Assembly (NCBI GenBank): GCA_027575805.1
Contig: JANBPU010000044.1
Coordinates: forward strand, 38,747 to 102,746
Length of the DNA: 64,000 bases
Reading direction: 5' to 3'
From: Mycoemilia scoparia
Lineage: Eukaryota > Kickxellomycota > Kickxellomycetes > Kickxellales > Kickxellaceae
The notes below the pieces were generated by a model. The model did not search any database. It was given only the letters and a program-made list of their open reading frames with translations, and was not told where the DNA came from. Shown in pieces: positions 1-12,394 of this stretch; positions within the stretch are counted from its first letter, which is position 1; each line of letters starts with the position of its first letter. The translations under genes and the position numbers were made by a program.

Positions 1-3000
1 TGCGAATGAATCAATGAATGAGCGGGAAGAAAATGAACAGACAGATGTGTTGTGGCCAGACCGGGTTGAGCTGGTCTGGGGCGCTGGCAGCAAAATAGTG
101 CTGTTGAAGTTGGTATACTATACAGCGTTTACTTGGCTGGCTACTCCCTTGTTTTCTATTGACAAAGGAGAAGACAAAGTATTATCAAATGGGATTAAAA
201 GGCCTTGTGAATATGTATGCGGAAGCTTTTATTTGTTTTGTTGCGTGTGGGGAAATATCTGGATAGATATCGAATGGCCGGGTTTTATGAATAAACTCTC
301 AAAGCAAGGAAAGGAAAAGGCGGCAAGATTACTGCTTTCTTTTTATTTGGGGAATAGATATATATAAATGTGTGAGAAAATGGAATAAAAGCAGAACAAG
401 AGGATAGTTGGAATATACGGGGTATATAAAAAGCTTAGAGAAGAGAAGGAAGAAGGAAGGAAGAACAAATGGATTAATCGCTGTGTCACTCAAGTTATAT
501 TTTCAACAGAAAAACATAGAGAGTGACTGACACTAAATAATAGTGAGAATTTCATTGCAATTCGCTTCAGCCTTACAGCCCGCCCCAGCCTCCTTCTTGC
601 TCTCTTTCTTTCTCATTGAAGAGCGACAGTGAACACATACATACATACATACAAATAATATTATAATCGTAACGTGTTTATTGTTTTCCTATTCAACACA
701 AAATTATCTGGACTCATTTCTATAAACCTTGGGGTCTGCTGTTGTTGCTAACCACGAGCAATATCAGCAGCATGAGCTCCATACAGATAAAAGTGTACAG
801 ACGCCCAGAAAAGAGAGCCACCACATCAGTGTGAACGAAGCGCCGTGCATCACAATATCCATCTAAAAGACGTGACGATGGACTGCTGCAGGCTTATTAT
901 TTTTTTGGGCGGTAAATGAATCTCTTCCTGCCAGAGCAGCAGCACCGACACACAGCCATTCGTACATTTTATTGATGGCTGGGCGTTAGAGAAAGAAAGC
1001 TGGCTTGTTGTTTTGGTCTTTACATTTTTGTATTACATCGATGATGGCTTAGCAGCGCCATCGAATATTTTGTACAACACCATTGTAGTTGTAATTGTTG
1101 GCTTGGCCGTCTCTCTATCTCCATCCACCTCTTTGGATAGATTTTCTGACCCAGAATATGTTATACGAGATTGAAAGTCCAAAAATAAACAATCGAAGAC
1201 AAATGAAAGGATAGGCAGATTACAACAGGTGCAGGTGAGGGCCAAAGAAATACTCGAATGGTATTGTTATGTATGACCATGTGCTCTTGATTCTCCTTCT
1301 CTTCTCCTATTGATGATACCCATGTAAATGTTCATCAAAGGACAGCCATTAAACGGGTTATACCAGCCACAACAACAATAGCAGCTGCAGCAAGGCCATT
1401 TATGTATAGCCATACGGCTGGCTGGCATTGTGTATCCTCTCTCTCTCTCTTTCTGGCTAATTCATTCTTGCATGTGTGAACTGGCGGCCAGTTTGCTTTA
1501 GACAAAATAAAATGGCCCGCTCCACCATTATTTATTCTAATAACGATGATGATGACGATGATTGTATACTTTTCAAACTCATAAAAGACCTTTCACGGAT
1601 TATCGGATCTACCGCCATCCGTACCATTCTTTTCAGTCCACAGACCCTGCCATTTCCTGTATTTCTATCGGACTGCTTGTTGGAGTTTAAAACCTGGTCC
1701 TGTTCCTGTTATTATTGATACACTATTAGCTACACCAGAGTTCGGAAATACACATTTCCAGCAGTATCAAATGCAATGGCGATGGTGGGCCTTCTACACA
1801 ATGGAGAAAATACATGGATGGAGCAGCACAGCACGAATTGTGACTCCAATGACCCAAAATCCTTCAAACAATAAATTTGGTCCCAATCAATACACAATAC
1901 AAAACACTTGTTAATTTGTATTGGCTACTCTCATTGTTTCTATATTTTTCAAAGAAACCTGACAAGACAATGGAGGAAAATGCCCTTTCTCTTTGCCATT
2001 TACCAGCCGCTATTCTTTGTTGATTTAACAGCCGATTCTTATCTTTACAGGTCTTGTATATATAAATCATCAGTATATACCACATATCATGAATTCTATA
2101 TATTTCATCACATCATCTAATTTTAATACACAAAATATTATATCACTATTCGTATCGATCAGCTACTTATTCATGATAAGGTCTATTTAGAACTTGATTC
2201 TCAAAGTCATCTCTCATCACAACAGAGCCAATAGAGAATTAATATAAAATTACCAGTTGTTTTAGTAGCAAAGTTGATTGCAACATCGCAAACTTCCAAG
2301 AATAGAGATTTGTATGTATATGGAAAAGCCACATATATATATACACACACACACACACACAACCAATGTTTTGCCCAATTCTAAACAAACCAACTGTCTC
2401 ATCATCATGATCATCAGCCTTGTCGTTGTCACTGTCTTTTCAAATTCCAAAATAAAAAATTCTAAATAAATTCTCGTACACATTTTTGTGTGATTTCGAT
2501 AATAACCATGATAATAACATCATTGGTATTATTGCAGAATAATGCGTGTGTGTGTGTGATGCGGAGGTCCTTATTTGGATTGCTACTAATAATAATATTT
2601 GTTTTATTACAATAATATCTTTGTTTGTCATTGAAGACAATAAGTTACTATTATATCCCATCAAGCTAATATTATGATATGGCTTAGCAATAGCAATCAA
2701 TATTAATGTCACATACGATATAGAGTTTTGACCATAAGAAGCGCAAATTAGCTTACTGCCATTTGGAGTTGGTTGATAACTACCCGTATGATCATGTATA
2801 GTTGATATAGCAAATTATATTTAACTGTTAAATAAATTTAAATAAAACACATTTAAAACACAATGTAGAGAAACATAGAAATAACTATTGGATAGATAGA
2901 TAGAGAGAGAGACTATTGATATGAGTATATGAAAAAGGAAAGGGTGGAAAAAAGTATGAGTATATAATATATAATAATATGATAAGATCATGTAACAGGA

Positions 3001-3217
3001 GCAAGAAAAAAACAAGACCACAAAATACCAGCTACTATTACTACTACAAAATTAAGGATAATGGAAACGAGTGTGCGTAGTTAAATAGAGAACGTCAGGA
3101 TGCAAATATTAAATATAATATAATATCGAATAATAATACTTGTAGCGGTTATTATGTATCACAAATAATGACAACATCAACGAAATGACTTGGAGAGAAA
3201 GTGAAGTAGCAGGAGCT
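1..3217. other. Intergenic region without a supported gene
   Basis: I see no convincing gene. The longest open frames (117 codons at 14-367 and several of 60-90 codons) have no recognisable domain, lie in AT-rich or repetitive sequence and are open on both strands. Short tandem repeats are present: CATA units near 640-652, CT near 1437-1450, GAT/GAC near 1544-1560 and CA at 2342-2360. The right part, from about 2800, is very AT-rich and probably includes the 3' untranslated region of the minus-strand gene that ends at 3218. Confidence 0.5.
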
Positions 3218-5356
3218 CTAGCTGTTACTATTAGCGACGGCAGATGCATTACTAATAGTAGGCATTACATTGCTACTCTTGTTATTCGACGAAAGATCCT
3301 TGCTGTTTGGCTTGGTCCCAAGTTTTTGAATATTGGATATCATTTGTTTTAATCTCAACATGGCATCAGAATTTTCAAGGTCATCTTCATTTCCTCCATC
3401 ACTACTACCAACATCATTTGTATTGTTATCACCACCATCAATTGGAGATGTAGGAGGAAGAAGCGATGATGATGATGATGATTGTGGTGGAGGAGGAGAT
3501 GGGTTTTTAGTTGATGTTAGTTTCGACCCATTACTATTCTCACCATCTCCATGAACAGTACTGTTACTATTGCTGTGGTGACTGGCATTCGAAGTAGTGG
3601 TATTTCTTCTTGACAACCGGCGTTTTTCAAACATTATAGAAGGAATTCTAATAGCTTGATCAGGATCGGCAACCAAGCCAACTTGTTTGCTAATTGAGCC
3701 GCCACGACGACGACTAGCAAAATATCCACTATTACCACCAACCATCGTAATCCCTGCGGCACTAGTATTAACTCCTGTTGCTGTTGTGGCAGCAGCAGCA
3801 GCAGCAGAGTTTGGTAGTATTTCATTACCATTTGCATCGATAAATATACCATTTTGATGAATAGCCAACCCACTATTTAAACCACCAAACCCTTCATGGA
3901 AACCACCACCAACAAGATTGAATTCACTGTTTGTAGCAGCAATATTATATGATGCTAGAACGTTTCCTGGCCTACTACCTGCCATTGCAATATAAGCTGA
4001 AGTTGACGGGGCTGCAAGTTTTGGGCTTTTCCCTATACCAGCTGCTGCACCAAACAATCCCGCTGCTGCTGCTACTCCACCAGAGGGTGATGGCGAAGAA
4101 TGACTGAAATGCCGTGGTGATTTTGGATGGTATGAGACCGTTTGACTACGTCTTGGGCGATAAAACTGTCCACCAGTCGTACCGCCGGTACTGGCGGCGG
4201 AGTTACGGGATTTGGCGGCCAATGCGGATTGTTCGGTGGTATTGTGGTGGTGGTGGCTGCTTGGAAGAGTGGGCGATGAATCACTTAATCCAAGATTTGA
4301 TAAAGTTTTTGGTGACAAATGTTGTAAATTATGTAACCCAGCAGCAGCAGCAACAGCAGAAGGAGATTCTTTAGGCTTATCGCTACTACTGCCACCATTG
4401 CTGGACGATATATTGTCAACATCGGTCAGTCCACCCAATTGATTAAGTACTACTCGGCCACGTCCAAATCCTCCAGAAACTATGGTCATTGATGGTGTGG
4501 AAGAGGATTGCATAACCGTATGGCGTCTTTGTAATGTGCTTCCACCACTGCCACTGACATTTCGGATAGATTTTGGCGTATACCCACCACCACTTACTAC
4601 TCCTTTATTAACACCACCTCCACTGGTGGTGTTTTTTTTACCAGAAGGTGGTGTTCCCACAGGAGCAGGTGGAGATGTAGATTTAACCCTATATCCGGGT
4701 ACATTCACAGCACCATTGCTATTGCTTGAAACCGAAGGACTTAACGAAGTAAGTGGAGGCGAATCCAATGAAGGAAATCCACGACTCTGATTCTTTCTAT
4801 TATTCTTGTTGCTGTGACTGGCGCTACCACCGTATAATGGAGGAGATGGCGAACCAGCACCCAAAAGCATACCAGGTGGTCTTGACAACTTGACACTCAT
4901 TATTGATGGTTGGTGAAGAGGTGAAGATACGACGTTGCCGGATCTAGGCGATGTGTTGGTACTACCACCACCCATCGTATTGGGCCCATAGCCCATTCCG
5001 CCAGCTGGGGGTGGTGACAATGGTAGTGGTGGTGGCTGCTGCTGTTGTTGTTGTTGGCGTGGTGGTGAATTTTTCAATTGAGGTTGTTGATATTGGATGC
5101 TTGGTGAAGTATCTTTCAGTGAAGTATATCGAACTTTTTGAAGCAAAGATTCGAATGATGAATCTCCCGATGAACCAGCACCATTGTTGTTAGTGGCGGT
5201 GACATTGTTCTTGCTGCTGTTGCTGCTGCTGTTGGCTGGCGTGGATTTAGCAGCATTTGAGGATGAAGATGGTGGTGACTTTGATGCCCCAGAAGCGGCT
5301 AATGTTCTAGACATAGTTGTTGGTATTGGTGCGCGGTTATTGTACGACTTTTTCAA
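3218..5356 (-). CDS. Ser/Asn/Gly/Pro-rich low-complexity protein, 712 residues
   Basis: This is a single uninterrupted frame of 713 codons. It is rich in Ser, Asn, Gly, Pro and Ala runs, including poly-Gln and poly-Pro around residues 100-115 and poly-Ala around 520. No globular domain is recognised. Ordered-looking islands are basic phosphorylation-type motifs: RRHTV near residue 278, PRRSQTV near 402, SRRRGGSIS near 549 and RRLSRRNTT near 580. The last is preceded by a non-repetitive stretch (DQAIRIPSIMFEKRRLSRR). Near the C-terminus a hydrophobic-basic helix, LRLKQMISNIQKLG (about 667-680), follows an acidic stretch. RRxS/T sites are typical targets of PKA-like kinases, so a disordered signalling or regulatory protein is a reasonable inference; its function is unknown. 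The first ATG is used here, but an in-frame Met at residue 15 (MSRTLAASG) is also possible. The region upstream in the sense direction is pyrimidine-rich. Confidence 0.8.
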   Translation of the reverse strand: MKKSYNNRAPIPTTMSRTLAASGASKSPPSSSSNAAKSTPANSSSNSSKNNVTATNNNGAGSSGDSSFESLLQKVRYTSLKDTSPSIQYQQPQLKNSPPRQQQQQQQPPPLPLSPPPAGGMGYGPNTMGGGSTNTSPRSGNVVSSPLHQPSIMSVKLSRPPGMLLGAGSPSPPLYGGSASHSNKNNRKNQSRGFPSLDSPPLTSLSPSVSSNSNGAVNVPGYRVKSTSPPAPVGTPPSGKKNTTSGGGVNKGVVSGGGYTPKSIRNVSGSGGSTLQRRHTVMQSSSTPSMTIVSGGFGRGRVVLNQLGGLTDVDNISSSNGGSSSDKPKESPSAVAAAAGLHNLQHLSPKTLSNLGLSDSSPTLPSSHHHHNTTEQSALAAKSRNSAASTGGTTGGQFYRPRRSQTVSYHPKSPRHFSHSSPSPSGGVAAAAGLFGAAAGIGKSPKLAAPSTSAYIAMAGSRPGNVLASYNIAATNSEFNLVGGGFHEGFGGLNSGLAIHQNGIFIDANGNEILPNSAAAAAATTATGVNTSAAGITMVGGNSGYFASRRRGGSISKQVGLVADPDQAIRIPSIMFEKRRLSRRNTTTSNASHHSNSNSTVHGDGENSNGSKLTSTKNPSPPPPQSSSSSSLLPPTSPIDGGDNNTNDVGSSDGGNEDDLENSDAMLRLKQMISNIQKLGTKPNSKDLSSNNKSSNVMPTISNASAVANSNS

Positions 5357-8029
5357 TGGGGAATATCAAGAAGCGTATCTGTGTATGTGTATATACCAGC
5401 GTATATTATATTTAATTCGGATATCGAATTTTCCGTGCGAACGATAATTGATTTAAAAGTGTACAAGAGATTCGAAGAAATACAAAAAAGTGTGAGGAAT
5501 GAAGCAAGGAGTGCTGTGTGAGAGAGAGAGAAGAAGGAAGGGAAGTCTAGTTCTCTATAGAAAAAAATTGTAGAATGTAAATAATGGAGTCGAAAAAATG
5601 AGAGGAGGATCACCGCTGCCAAAGTTCCTGGGAAAGAATAATAGACAATAATAACAATGAAGTGGAAGCTGTGGTTGTAGACGCAGTAATGGAATGCTCG
5701 GGAAAATGTGTCAACCAAAGAATTAAAAGCTCAGTGGTAGTAGGAAAACAGCGACAGCAATAATTACTGAAGGGAAAAAGAGGACTGCTTTATAGTCTAG
5801 TCAGATTGTAGCAGTAAACCAGAAAGATAGTAAGTAAGCAAGTAAGGGTTTGTTATTGTGGTATTGACGATGTTGTTTATTTTGTGCGTTTGTGTGGTCT
5901 GGAGCCTGAATATTTGTGTCAAGAATGTGAGTGTTTGTACTGTTGTTACAGATATATACGGCTATGAATAGGGTGAGAGCGAGAAACAGATAATAGTATA
6001 GATAGACCGATAGGTTGGTGGAAAGAGAGATGTTAGGATAGGGATTGTGGTGTTAATAGGATAGAGAGTGTTGTTAATGGAAAGACAAAAGAAAATGGAG
6101 AAAGAGAGAAAAGAAGGAAGGGATGAGGTTGTATGAATGCCAAAGTCGAATACGTTTAGAAGATGACAACAAAAGGGTTGCGACGCATAAGAATATATAT
6201 AATGGCAAATAATTGAAGGGGACTCGAATAGGAAACTGAAGGGGGAAGATGAAGGTGGTAGAGAAGGTGGCGTGGGTTTATTTATGTATGTATGAGTTCA
6301 CACTCTATGTAATGGACGGAAAAACGTAGGATGCCCATCAAGAGTGAAGATGTGTGAGAGATTTGAGAATCACCCGTCAGATATATTAAAAAGGAATAAT
6401 GATGAGCGAAAGGATTGATAGACTAACAGTCAGTCGTCGTGCTGTGTTTTGGTTTTGTTAATTATTATTGTGCAGCCGCAGCAGCTCCAGCTATTCTCGC
6501 TGTCGCCCTGATGTGGTCTTCTGAAGAGTGTGTGTAGTGAGAGAAAAGAGTCTATTGAAAATAGGAGATGGGTTATAAATAGTACACAGTAAAGCCAGTT
6601 TGGCATGTATTGAGGAAAGGGATTGCTCCTCTCTCACAAAGCTCAAAACGTGTAAGCACAGCAAAAAGCGAAACAGCAACATAATAATCCTAGTCTATGT
6701 AGACTAGAAGGAGGTGGTAGCTGTGTTTAATAGAGAGCATGTGTGGAATGGGTCCTAGAAACTGCAATGTCATTTGGATACTTTTATGCTTCAACAACCT
6801 GTTGTTCCATACCACAACCAAAACATCACACACGCAGCCCTTTGCAACAGCAGCATGACTTGCAACGGCCTTCTCACCACCTTTTCTTTAGTTATTTCTC
6901 TTCACACACTGCTTTATGTATGTACGTGTGGGCAGTGAGCATTGTTTAGTGTGGTGTTGATGATAACTGGGCGTTTCTGGCATTCAAATAGTCAATCCAT
7001 TTACACTTTTTCTGCAAGAATCTTTTTCAGACAATGCGTTTGAGTAACAGTTTAGTGCGTCTCAAACTACTTTTCAAACCTGCTGTTGTGTTTTCTATGG
7101 CTGACAGACGCCCAACAAACCAAACGCTGGTTTTGTTAATGGGTGGATTTTCTGTCTATTCGTTTTGCCTTTTTTATGCTGTATGTGCGCATACGTCTGA
7201 TCCTTCCACTCCTTGGCCCTTAATAAGTTTTATTTATCTTGGCAAAGTATGTTGCCTCGCACTCTTTTGCTTGGCTCTTTTATACTATTGCTGTGTTCAC
7301 AATAGCTGACTGAAAATGCAAACAGTTAATAAAAATAGCAGCAATAGTAACCAAATTTGGGTGCATGTCGCTATCAATATTGAGTCTCATCAAATTATTA
7401 TTGATAGAAATAGTGACGGCAATGATGATGATACAAATAAGAATAGCTTAAATATTGATAATACTGGGGTAAAGGACTGTGATAGACTATGAAAGTTTCT
7501 AATAAATTAAGCTTTGAGCTTATTTTTGTTTACAAAGATTCCAATTATTATTATTAGCACAACTTGCTATATTTGGGTATTGAAGAAATGCTTTGTACAG
7601 TTTAGTCATCCGAATGGCAATGCTTATTTATTGATTTATGCGTTGAAATGTCAATGTGTTTTGTCGGCTTCAATTACACATAATATCTCCGTCACCTAGC
7701 ATGACAAATTTTAGGAGGTGTTTTATATATCTGAATAATTTCAAGAGCCAGCTAAATCCCTCCAACCATAACAGTAATAAAATCTACACAGCTGATACTA
7801 TTGTTGTTACCAGTTGTGTTGTATATGGTTCAAAGTTCAAAAGGCTTTGGGCAAAATGGGTCCTTAGGAGTAGTTGCATACGAATTGGCTGGCGGTTGGG
7901 CCAAAATATGATTGCTCACTTCTGTCTACCATAGATTCGATCACTAGTGAAATATTCCCATATACACAAACGGCCATTGTTGTCTTTTGACAACTCCTTT
8001 ATTCTGTCCTACGCTTTTCTCGACTATAT
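5357..8029. other. Long leader/promoter region and intergenic DNA
   Basis: From 5357 to about 6500 the plus strand is strongly purine-rich (GA and GGA stretches), so the sense strand of the 712-residue gene carries a pyrimidine-rich stretch of about 1 kb directly upstream of its start. This looks like a long 5' leader and promoter. A 121-codon minus-strand frame inside it (5353-5718) would be an upstream ORF if that leader is transcribed. From 6700 to 8000 I see only AT-rich DNA, short unsupported frames and one dispersed element at 7826-7965, listed separately. Confidence 0.4.
7826..7965. repeat. Dispersed element, family 2
   Basis: The segment contains the family hallmarks: a phrase like caaggctttgggcaaaatgg, then gggccaaaatatgatt, then ctaccatag and gatcactagtgaaat. 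The same order of phrases, with roughly 70-85 per cent agreement by eye, recurs in either orientation near 24370, 35140, 43720, 44720, 54350, 57030, 59420 and 63925. There is no coding capacity. At about 140-170 bp it resembles a MITE or SINE-like element; its class is not known. Confidence 0.7.
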
Positions 8030-8114
8030 GTGTAGTTATTTTCGAAGGGCTATAGAGCCACTCATTTGGCTGGGATTGCCCCTATAATCACTCATCCTTC
8101 AAAAATTATGATCC
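8030..8114. repeat. MITE-like element, family 1 (copy 1)
   Basis: Terminal inverted repeats are visible: tgtagttattttcgaaggg on the left and ccttcaaaaattatgatcc on the right. The interior holds the family phrase actcatttggctgggattgcc. It is about 85 bp long and non-coding. It belongs to the most numerous family in this window. Confidence 0.75.
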
Positions 8115-8991
8115 ATTTCTATTTTCTCCTTTTTTCCGCAGCTTTGATTTCCTTTAACAAATGATGTAGATAGCTGTTATTTGTAGTCTCAGTTTCCTGT
8201 TTTTTGCCGAATTGGATAATAGCAATTGTCCAGATTTGTAATAGCCACGTGATGACAGTGTTCCGTTCTTGCTCACCCATTCACTTTTAACTTTATATAC
8301 CAAGGCACAATGTAATACAATGTGTTTTTTATTACTCTCTGTGGCCTCTTTAACATTATTTCTGCCATTATTTTTAGTTAGTTAGCATAATAATAATAAA
8401 ATAACACTATCCTAACCAAAAAAAGAAATAAAAAGGCAAATTTATCGGTTATACCCATAATATGCATTAAAACCCATGAGGATTAGCGGATGTTTGCGAT
8501 TGGTCCCTAGTAATTATAGGCAGATCAAACAATATCGTCATCATTATTATCCCTGTTCAATACTACTAAAAGAGACTAATTGACGCTAGCACTGGCCATA
8601 CAGACACGTAAGTACGTAAGATACGTCGTACACATACAGTAGTAAGTAGATGTCCGCTCTTTTACGTTTACCTAACATGTGGAAATACATCAGCAAATAG
8701 TACGCAGTGACCAAGTCTTTTGTCCAAAAAATCGAGATCCCCAGCTAATTTTTCGTATTTAGCGCATTCCCCAGTCCTTATTTGCCAGAAAATCCACCTA
8801 CCCAAGTATTTTGTAGATAAAAGTGGTGTAGTGTTCATTGTATATTTTCTGTCCCTTTTTTTTCGTCTTGTTTTGTCTTCTTTCCTTTTTAAGCTACCCA
8901 TGTGCCTGTCTTTTATACTTTTTTAAAATAATCTGCGTCATAGTATTGGTAGTTGGTTTATTTGATTCGCTGAACAAGAAAAGATAGTATT

Positions 8992-9856
8992 ATGGAGCTA
9001 AGAAACAGAAAGATAGGTGATGATGATAATAAACCTATCACTAGAGCTTCTGTAACTGGTAGTAGTAGTGGTGCTTCTCCGTCTTCGCCAACACAACTAA
9101 AGTCTATACTTAAATCACCAAAAAAAACAAAAGCAAATGGAACAGCCACCGCAGGTGAATCTGAAGACGTATCGTTGGTGGGGTTATCAGCAGTAGAAAG
9201 TTATATTGACAAGAAATTTGGTAAAAGAAGAAACAAAGTTGCGCCATCACGAGAAACCTTGGCTAGAGATGATGAATTGCATATCATGGGTAAGTAGACC
9301 TTTGCCATTATTATTATTATTATCACCATATTAATAGAGAATCAACATATATTATTATTACAACATTAAGTATAACTAATTTGTTATATTACGTTAGGTT
9401 TTACTTCGGCCGTTATATCTGCTTTATGGATAGCCTATGCAATTGGGCAGAGATTTTATCGACCATTTATTCAGCTATCATATCCAGTTACCACCGACCA
9501 ATTGTTGGATCACGATCACCATGACCAGTATCATTATATTCACCACTACCAGGAAAATAATGGTTCTCAACTTTATTTTGAAATTGGACCAAAAGATGCC
9601 TTCTTTCTTGTAACCACCGTGTTTGCGTACTTGTTTTGCCATTCAGCGTTTGCGGGATGTTTTGGTAGACCGTTGTTTAGAAAATTGACTCCCAAAAATC
9701 ATCATCATCATCATCATCGCCACCATGCAAAGAATCGTCGTTCTATTTCCAGTGGTAGTAGTAGTGATACTACCAAGGATTGTTTTTTGCGACTTCAATA
9801 TCAGAGCAAATGTTTGTTTTCTATCATTTATAGTTTAACGGTAAGCTATTCACTCT

Positions 9857-9889
<33 letters not shown>

Positions 9890-11263
9890 CAGTGATATTT
9901 TCCTGTATACTACACAATTCCTGTACTTGACAGTCATATGGCTGGTTCTTCATCAAAAGGAAACAATCCCGTGTGCTCTCATACATTCCTGAAAGTTTGG
10001 CCCATAAGCCATACATTTTTGGGAAGCATTGGAGAGATTATTCCAGTACACTTCTAAAAGAGACTCTGCCATGTTGAAAACAGTCTTATAAATAACATAC
10101 CTTCTATTTATCATTATAGATCCTATATTATTTATATTCATCAACAATCCCTAGTCGCGACCACCAGAGTTACTTTCAAAACCTTGGCTTTATCGGTATT
10201 AATAGTGGCAGTGTTGTTGGAGATATTGTGATAAATGGGTATATAAAGATTCTCGATACATTCTCTGACACGTTCAACTTGATAGCCCAAAGATATGTTG
10301 GCGATTCTGTGGTCGTTGTGGTTCCATTGGCTACCAAATTGATAGTCCTTGTTGATTGTGGTTCGCATATTGCACGTATCCTTGAATTGTGGTGCTCTGA
10401 ATTGGCCGATTCCAGAATTGCCGGGATTCTGTTACATACTTCGTTGTGTATGTTGTCGTTCTTGGGATTCCAGATGGGACTTGTTAATCAGGCTTTGACT
10501 GTGGTTGGAATATCCTGTGTAATGACATTGACCAATGCTGTAAGTATTTACCTAAAGTAAACTATATATGCGTATATGGTAGCATTGTTATTATTTCTGG
10601 TGAGGGGGGAGAGGAGTAGTATTAGTAGTGTGTGTGTGTGGGGGGGGGGTTTGACTGATTTCAAATACCTTAATTATTATTTAATGTTTTTTAGGTTTCT
10701 ACATTGATATTTATTCGCAAAAGAGGAACTTTGCTGAGATTAACTTGGTTGGCCTTTTTGATGTTAGTGTGGATTCCTTGTCTACATATAATAACTCATT
10801 GGGTATTTTTTGTGGTCAACAGCTTTTATCACTCTGATTTCTGGAAAGCTCTAAGAAGCGAAGAAACAAATATTAGTACTGCTGCTATAAAGTTAGCAGC
10901 ATTATCGTCATCCACAACAAATGTTATGGTCGCGAGTTTCTTGTTTGCGTTTGTGTTATTCGGAACTTTGTTGTATTACTTTGTATCACATTTTGTGGCC
11001 CACCTAATCTACTTTAATGATATTGTTCGCGATGATATCTTAATAAGCGATGGAGATTATGAAGAAGAAGAAAATGAGGAGGAAGGGGAGAAGGATACTT
11101 CATATTCTCCAAAACCGTCGTCAACATCATCATCACCATCATCAAGAAAATCCAAGGTATTGAATAATCATTATACTTTTTAAATTTGTGATAAATTTGT
11201 TGGAATGTATTATTTACTGAGGTTTTGTATATTTGTTTTCTGCAGGGCAAACAAAGGGAATAA
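8992..11263 (+). CDS. Polytopic membrane protein, five exons
   Basis: Proposed exons are 8992-9289, 9398-9840, 10120-10539, 10695-11156 and 11246-11263, giving 546 residues. The first three introns have gtaagt/gtaagc donors and phases that join without a stop; intron 1 has a branch-like taactaat just before its acceptor. The last intron (ggtatt to ctgcag) is optional: without it the frame ends at 11183 with LNNHYTF instead of GKQRE. The N-terminal 100 residues are soluble and basic (MELRNRKIG, KSILKSPKKTK). About six to eight hydrophobic segments follow, with a His-tract loop (residues 190-200) between them. The tail after the last segment is strongly acidic (about DYEEEENEEEGE). Topology suggests an endomembrane protein with a cytosolic acidic tail. 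I do not recognise the family: there is an overall resemblance in layout to multi-pass ER proteins such as TLC-domain proteins, but the diagnostic His pair was not found. Confidence 0.75.
9955..10072 (-). repeat. Family 3 MITE-like element inside intron 2
   Basis: Read on the minus strand, the segment gives catggcagagtctctttt, then an ATAATC phrase, then atgtatggcttatgggcc and tttcaggaatgtatg. This matches the order of phrases in the elements at 13757-13905 and 44258-44405. It lies wholly inside the 279-bp intron 2 of the membrane protein gene and accounts for about 40 per cent of that intron. No coding sequence is affected. Confidence 0.65.
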
Positions 11264-12024
11264 TTTAAATATCTATTTTATTAAATGGGTGCGTGCAAAT
11301 AAAGGCTCAACACGGGATATGGTCTTGCTATAATTTTATTATTTTGTTTTTATGAAAGACTACTGTTTCTACTACTTTCAACAGTACCAGATAAGTTATT
11401 AAAGACGCTCAATTATATTAGTTTAATTGTTGTGAAATAAATTACTTTTTATCACATGTTATTGATGGTGGTATTATAAATGATAGGTCTGTGTTGTTAA
11501 GAACAGCTTTGAATTGCCCGAGAAGTTGTTAAACTAAAAACTATTCTTTTATAGAAAATTTGGATCGCAATTTTTGAAGTGTATCTTTTGATGACTAATG
11601 AGTATTGGCGCAGTCACAGCCAAATGTATGCACACTATTTATTAGCAAATGGTCACCCTTTAAGAATAGCCACCTATATTTTCTATATATAATATGGGCA
11701 ATAATTTATGAAGGGTGAATTTTGGTGACCACTGATTATAGGCGTAATCACAGTCAAGTGGATGTCCAGTTTTACTAGTAAACTTTCGCCCTTCAAAAAT
11801 TATTACCCAATACTTAGGAAAAATATATTAAAATTAAAATATTGAAAATGGTTTATGATTGTCAATTCTTGATCCAAACAAGTCATGTCCTAAAAATAGT
11901 AGTTTATTATTTATAGTTGTTTAGAAAGATTGGCTTTGGGTGATTTATATTTAACAATAAAGATAGTTTAGTAGGGAATCTGATAAGAGCTAAAAACACC
12001 AAAAGTATAAAAAATAATAAAAAA
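11264..12024. other. Intergenic region with family 1 elements
   Basis: There is no gene. A degenerate family 1 copy is seen at about 11583-11672 (cttttgatgactaatgag, then cagtcacagccaaatg, then agcaaatggtcaccctt). A better copy follows at 11695-11808 and is listed separately. The rest is AT-rich and probably includes the 3' end of the membrane protein transcript. Confidence 0.5.
11695..11808. repeat. MITE-like element, family 1 (copy 2)
   Basis: Left end gggcaataatttatgaaggg and right end cccttcaaaaattattaccc form an almost perfect inverted pair. The interior has tttggtgaccactgattata and a cagtcaagtggatgtcc phrase also seen in the copy at 41344. It is 114 bp long and non-coding. Confidence 0.85.
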
Positions 12025-12096
12025 TTCCGTTACCGGGAATTGAACCCGGGCCGCCTGGGTGAGAGCCAGGAATCCTAACCACTGGACTATAACGGA
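12025..12096 (-). tRNA. tRNA-Glu (anticodon CTC)
   Basis: On the minus strand the 72-nt sequence folds as a standard cloverleaf. The acceptor strands are TCCGTTA and TAACGGA with discriminator A. The D arm contains AGTGGTTAGGA, the anticodon stem CCTGG/CCAGG encloses the loop with CTC, and the T arm is CCGGGTTCAATTCCCGG. No intron is seen. A T-rich stretch follows on the minus strand (T5-T6 runs around 12012-12024), which fits RNA polymerase III termination. Confidence 0.97.
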
Positions 12097-12394
12097 TCTT
12101 GAAAAATTTCAAAAATTATTTGTATAAATATATTATATATTTTAATAAACCAAAGTCTATTTGATAATCAATTTGTTGTGATTAAGATCTCCTGATCAAT
12201 TATAAATCCATTAATTTTCACTATATCTAAAATGAACAGAAAAAAAAGAACATTAACTTTGAAAATTTAGTACATTACTACCTTTTTGACTTATTTATTT
12301 TCCTCGACCAAACCCACTCTTTTATTTTTGTACATTACTACAAATACCCTCTTCCCTCCCACTACTCCTTCATATATAATATAGCTACTACACG

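Noticed and set aside
14..367. 117-codon frame at the left edge
   Set aside because: No domain, no splice continuation and no supporting promoter. It could be a partial exon, but nothing supports this.
7034..7309. 91-codon frame with hydrophobic segments
   Set aside because: Hydrophobicity follows from T-rich DNA; no recognisable signal, domain or neighbouring exon.
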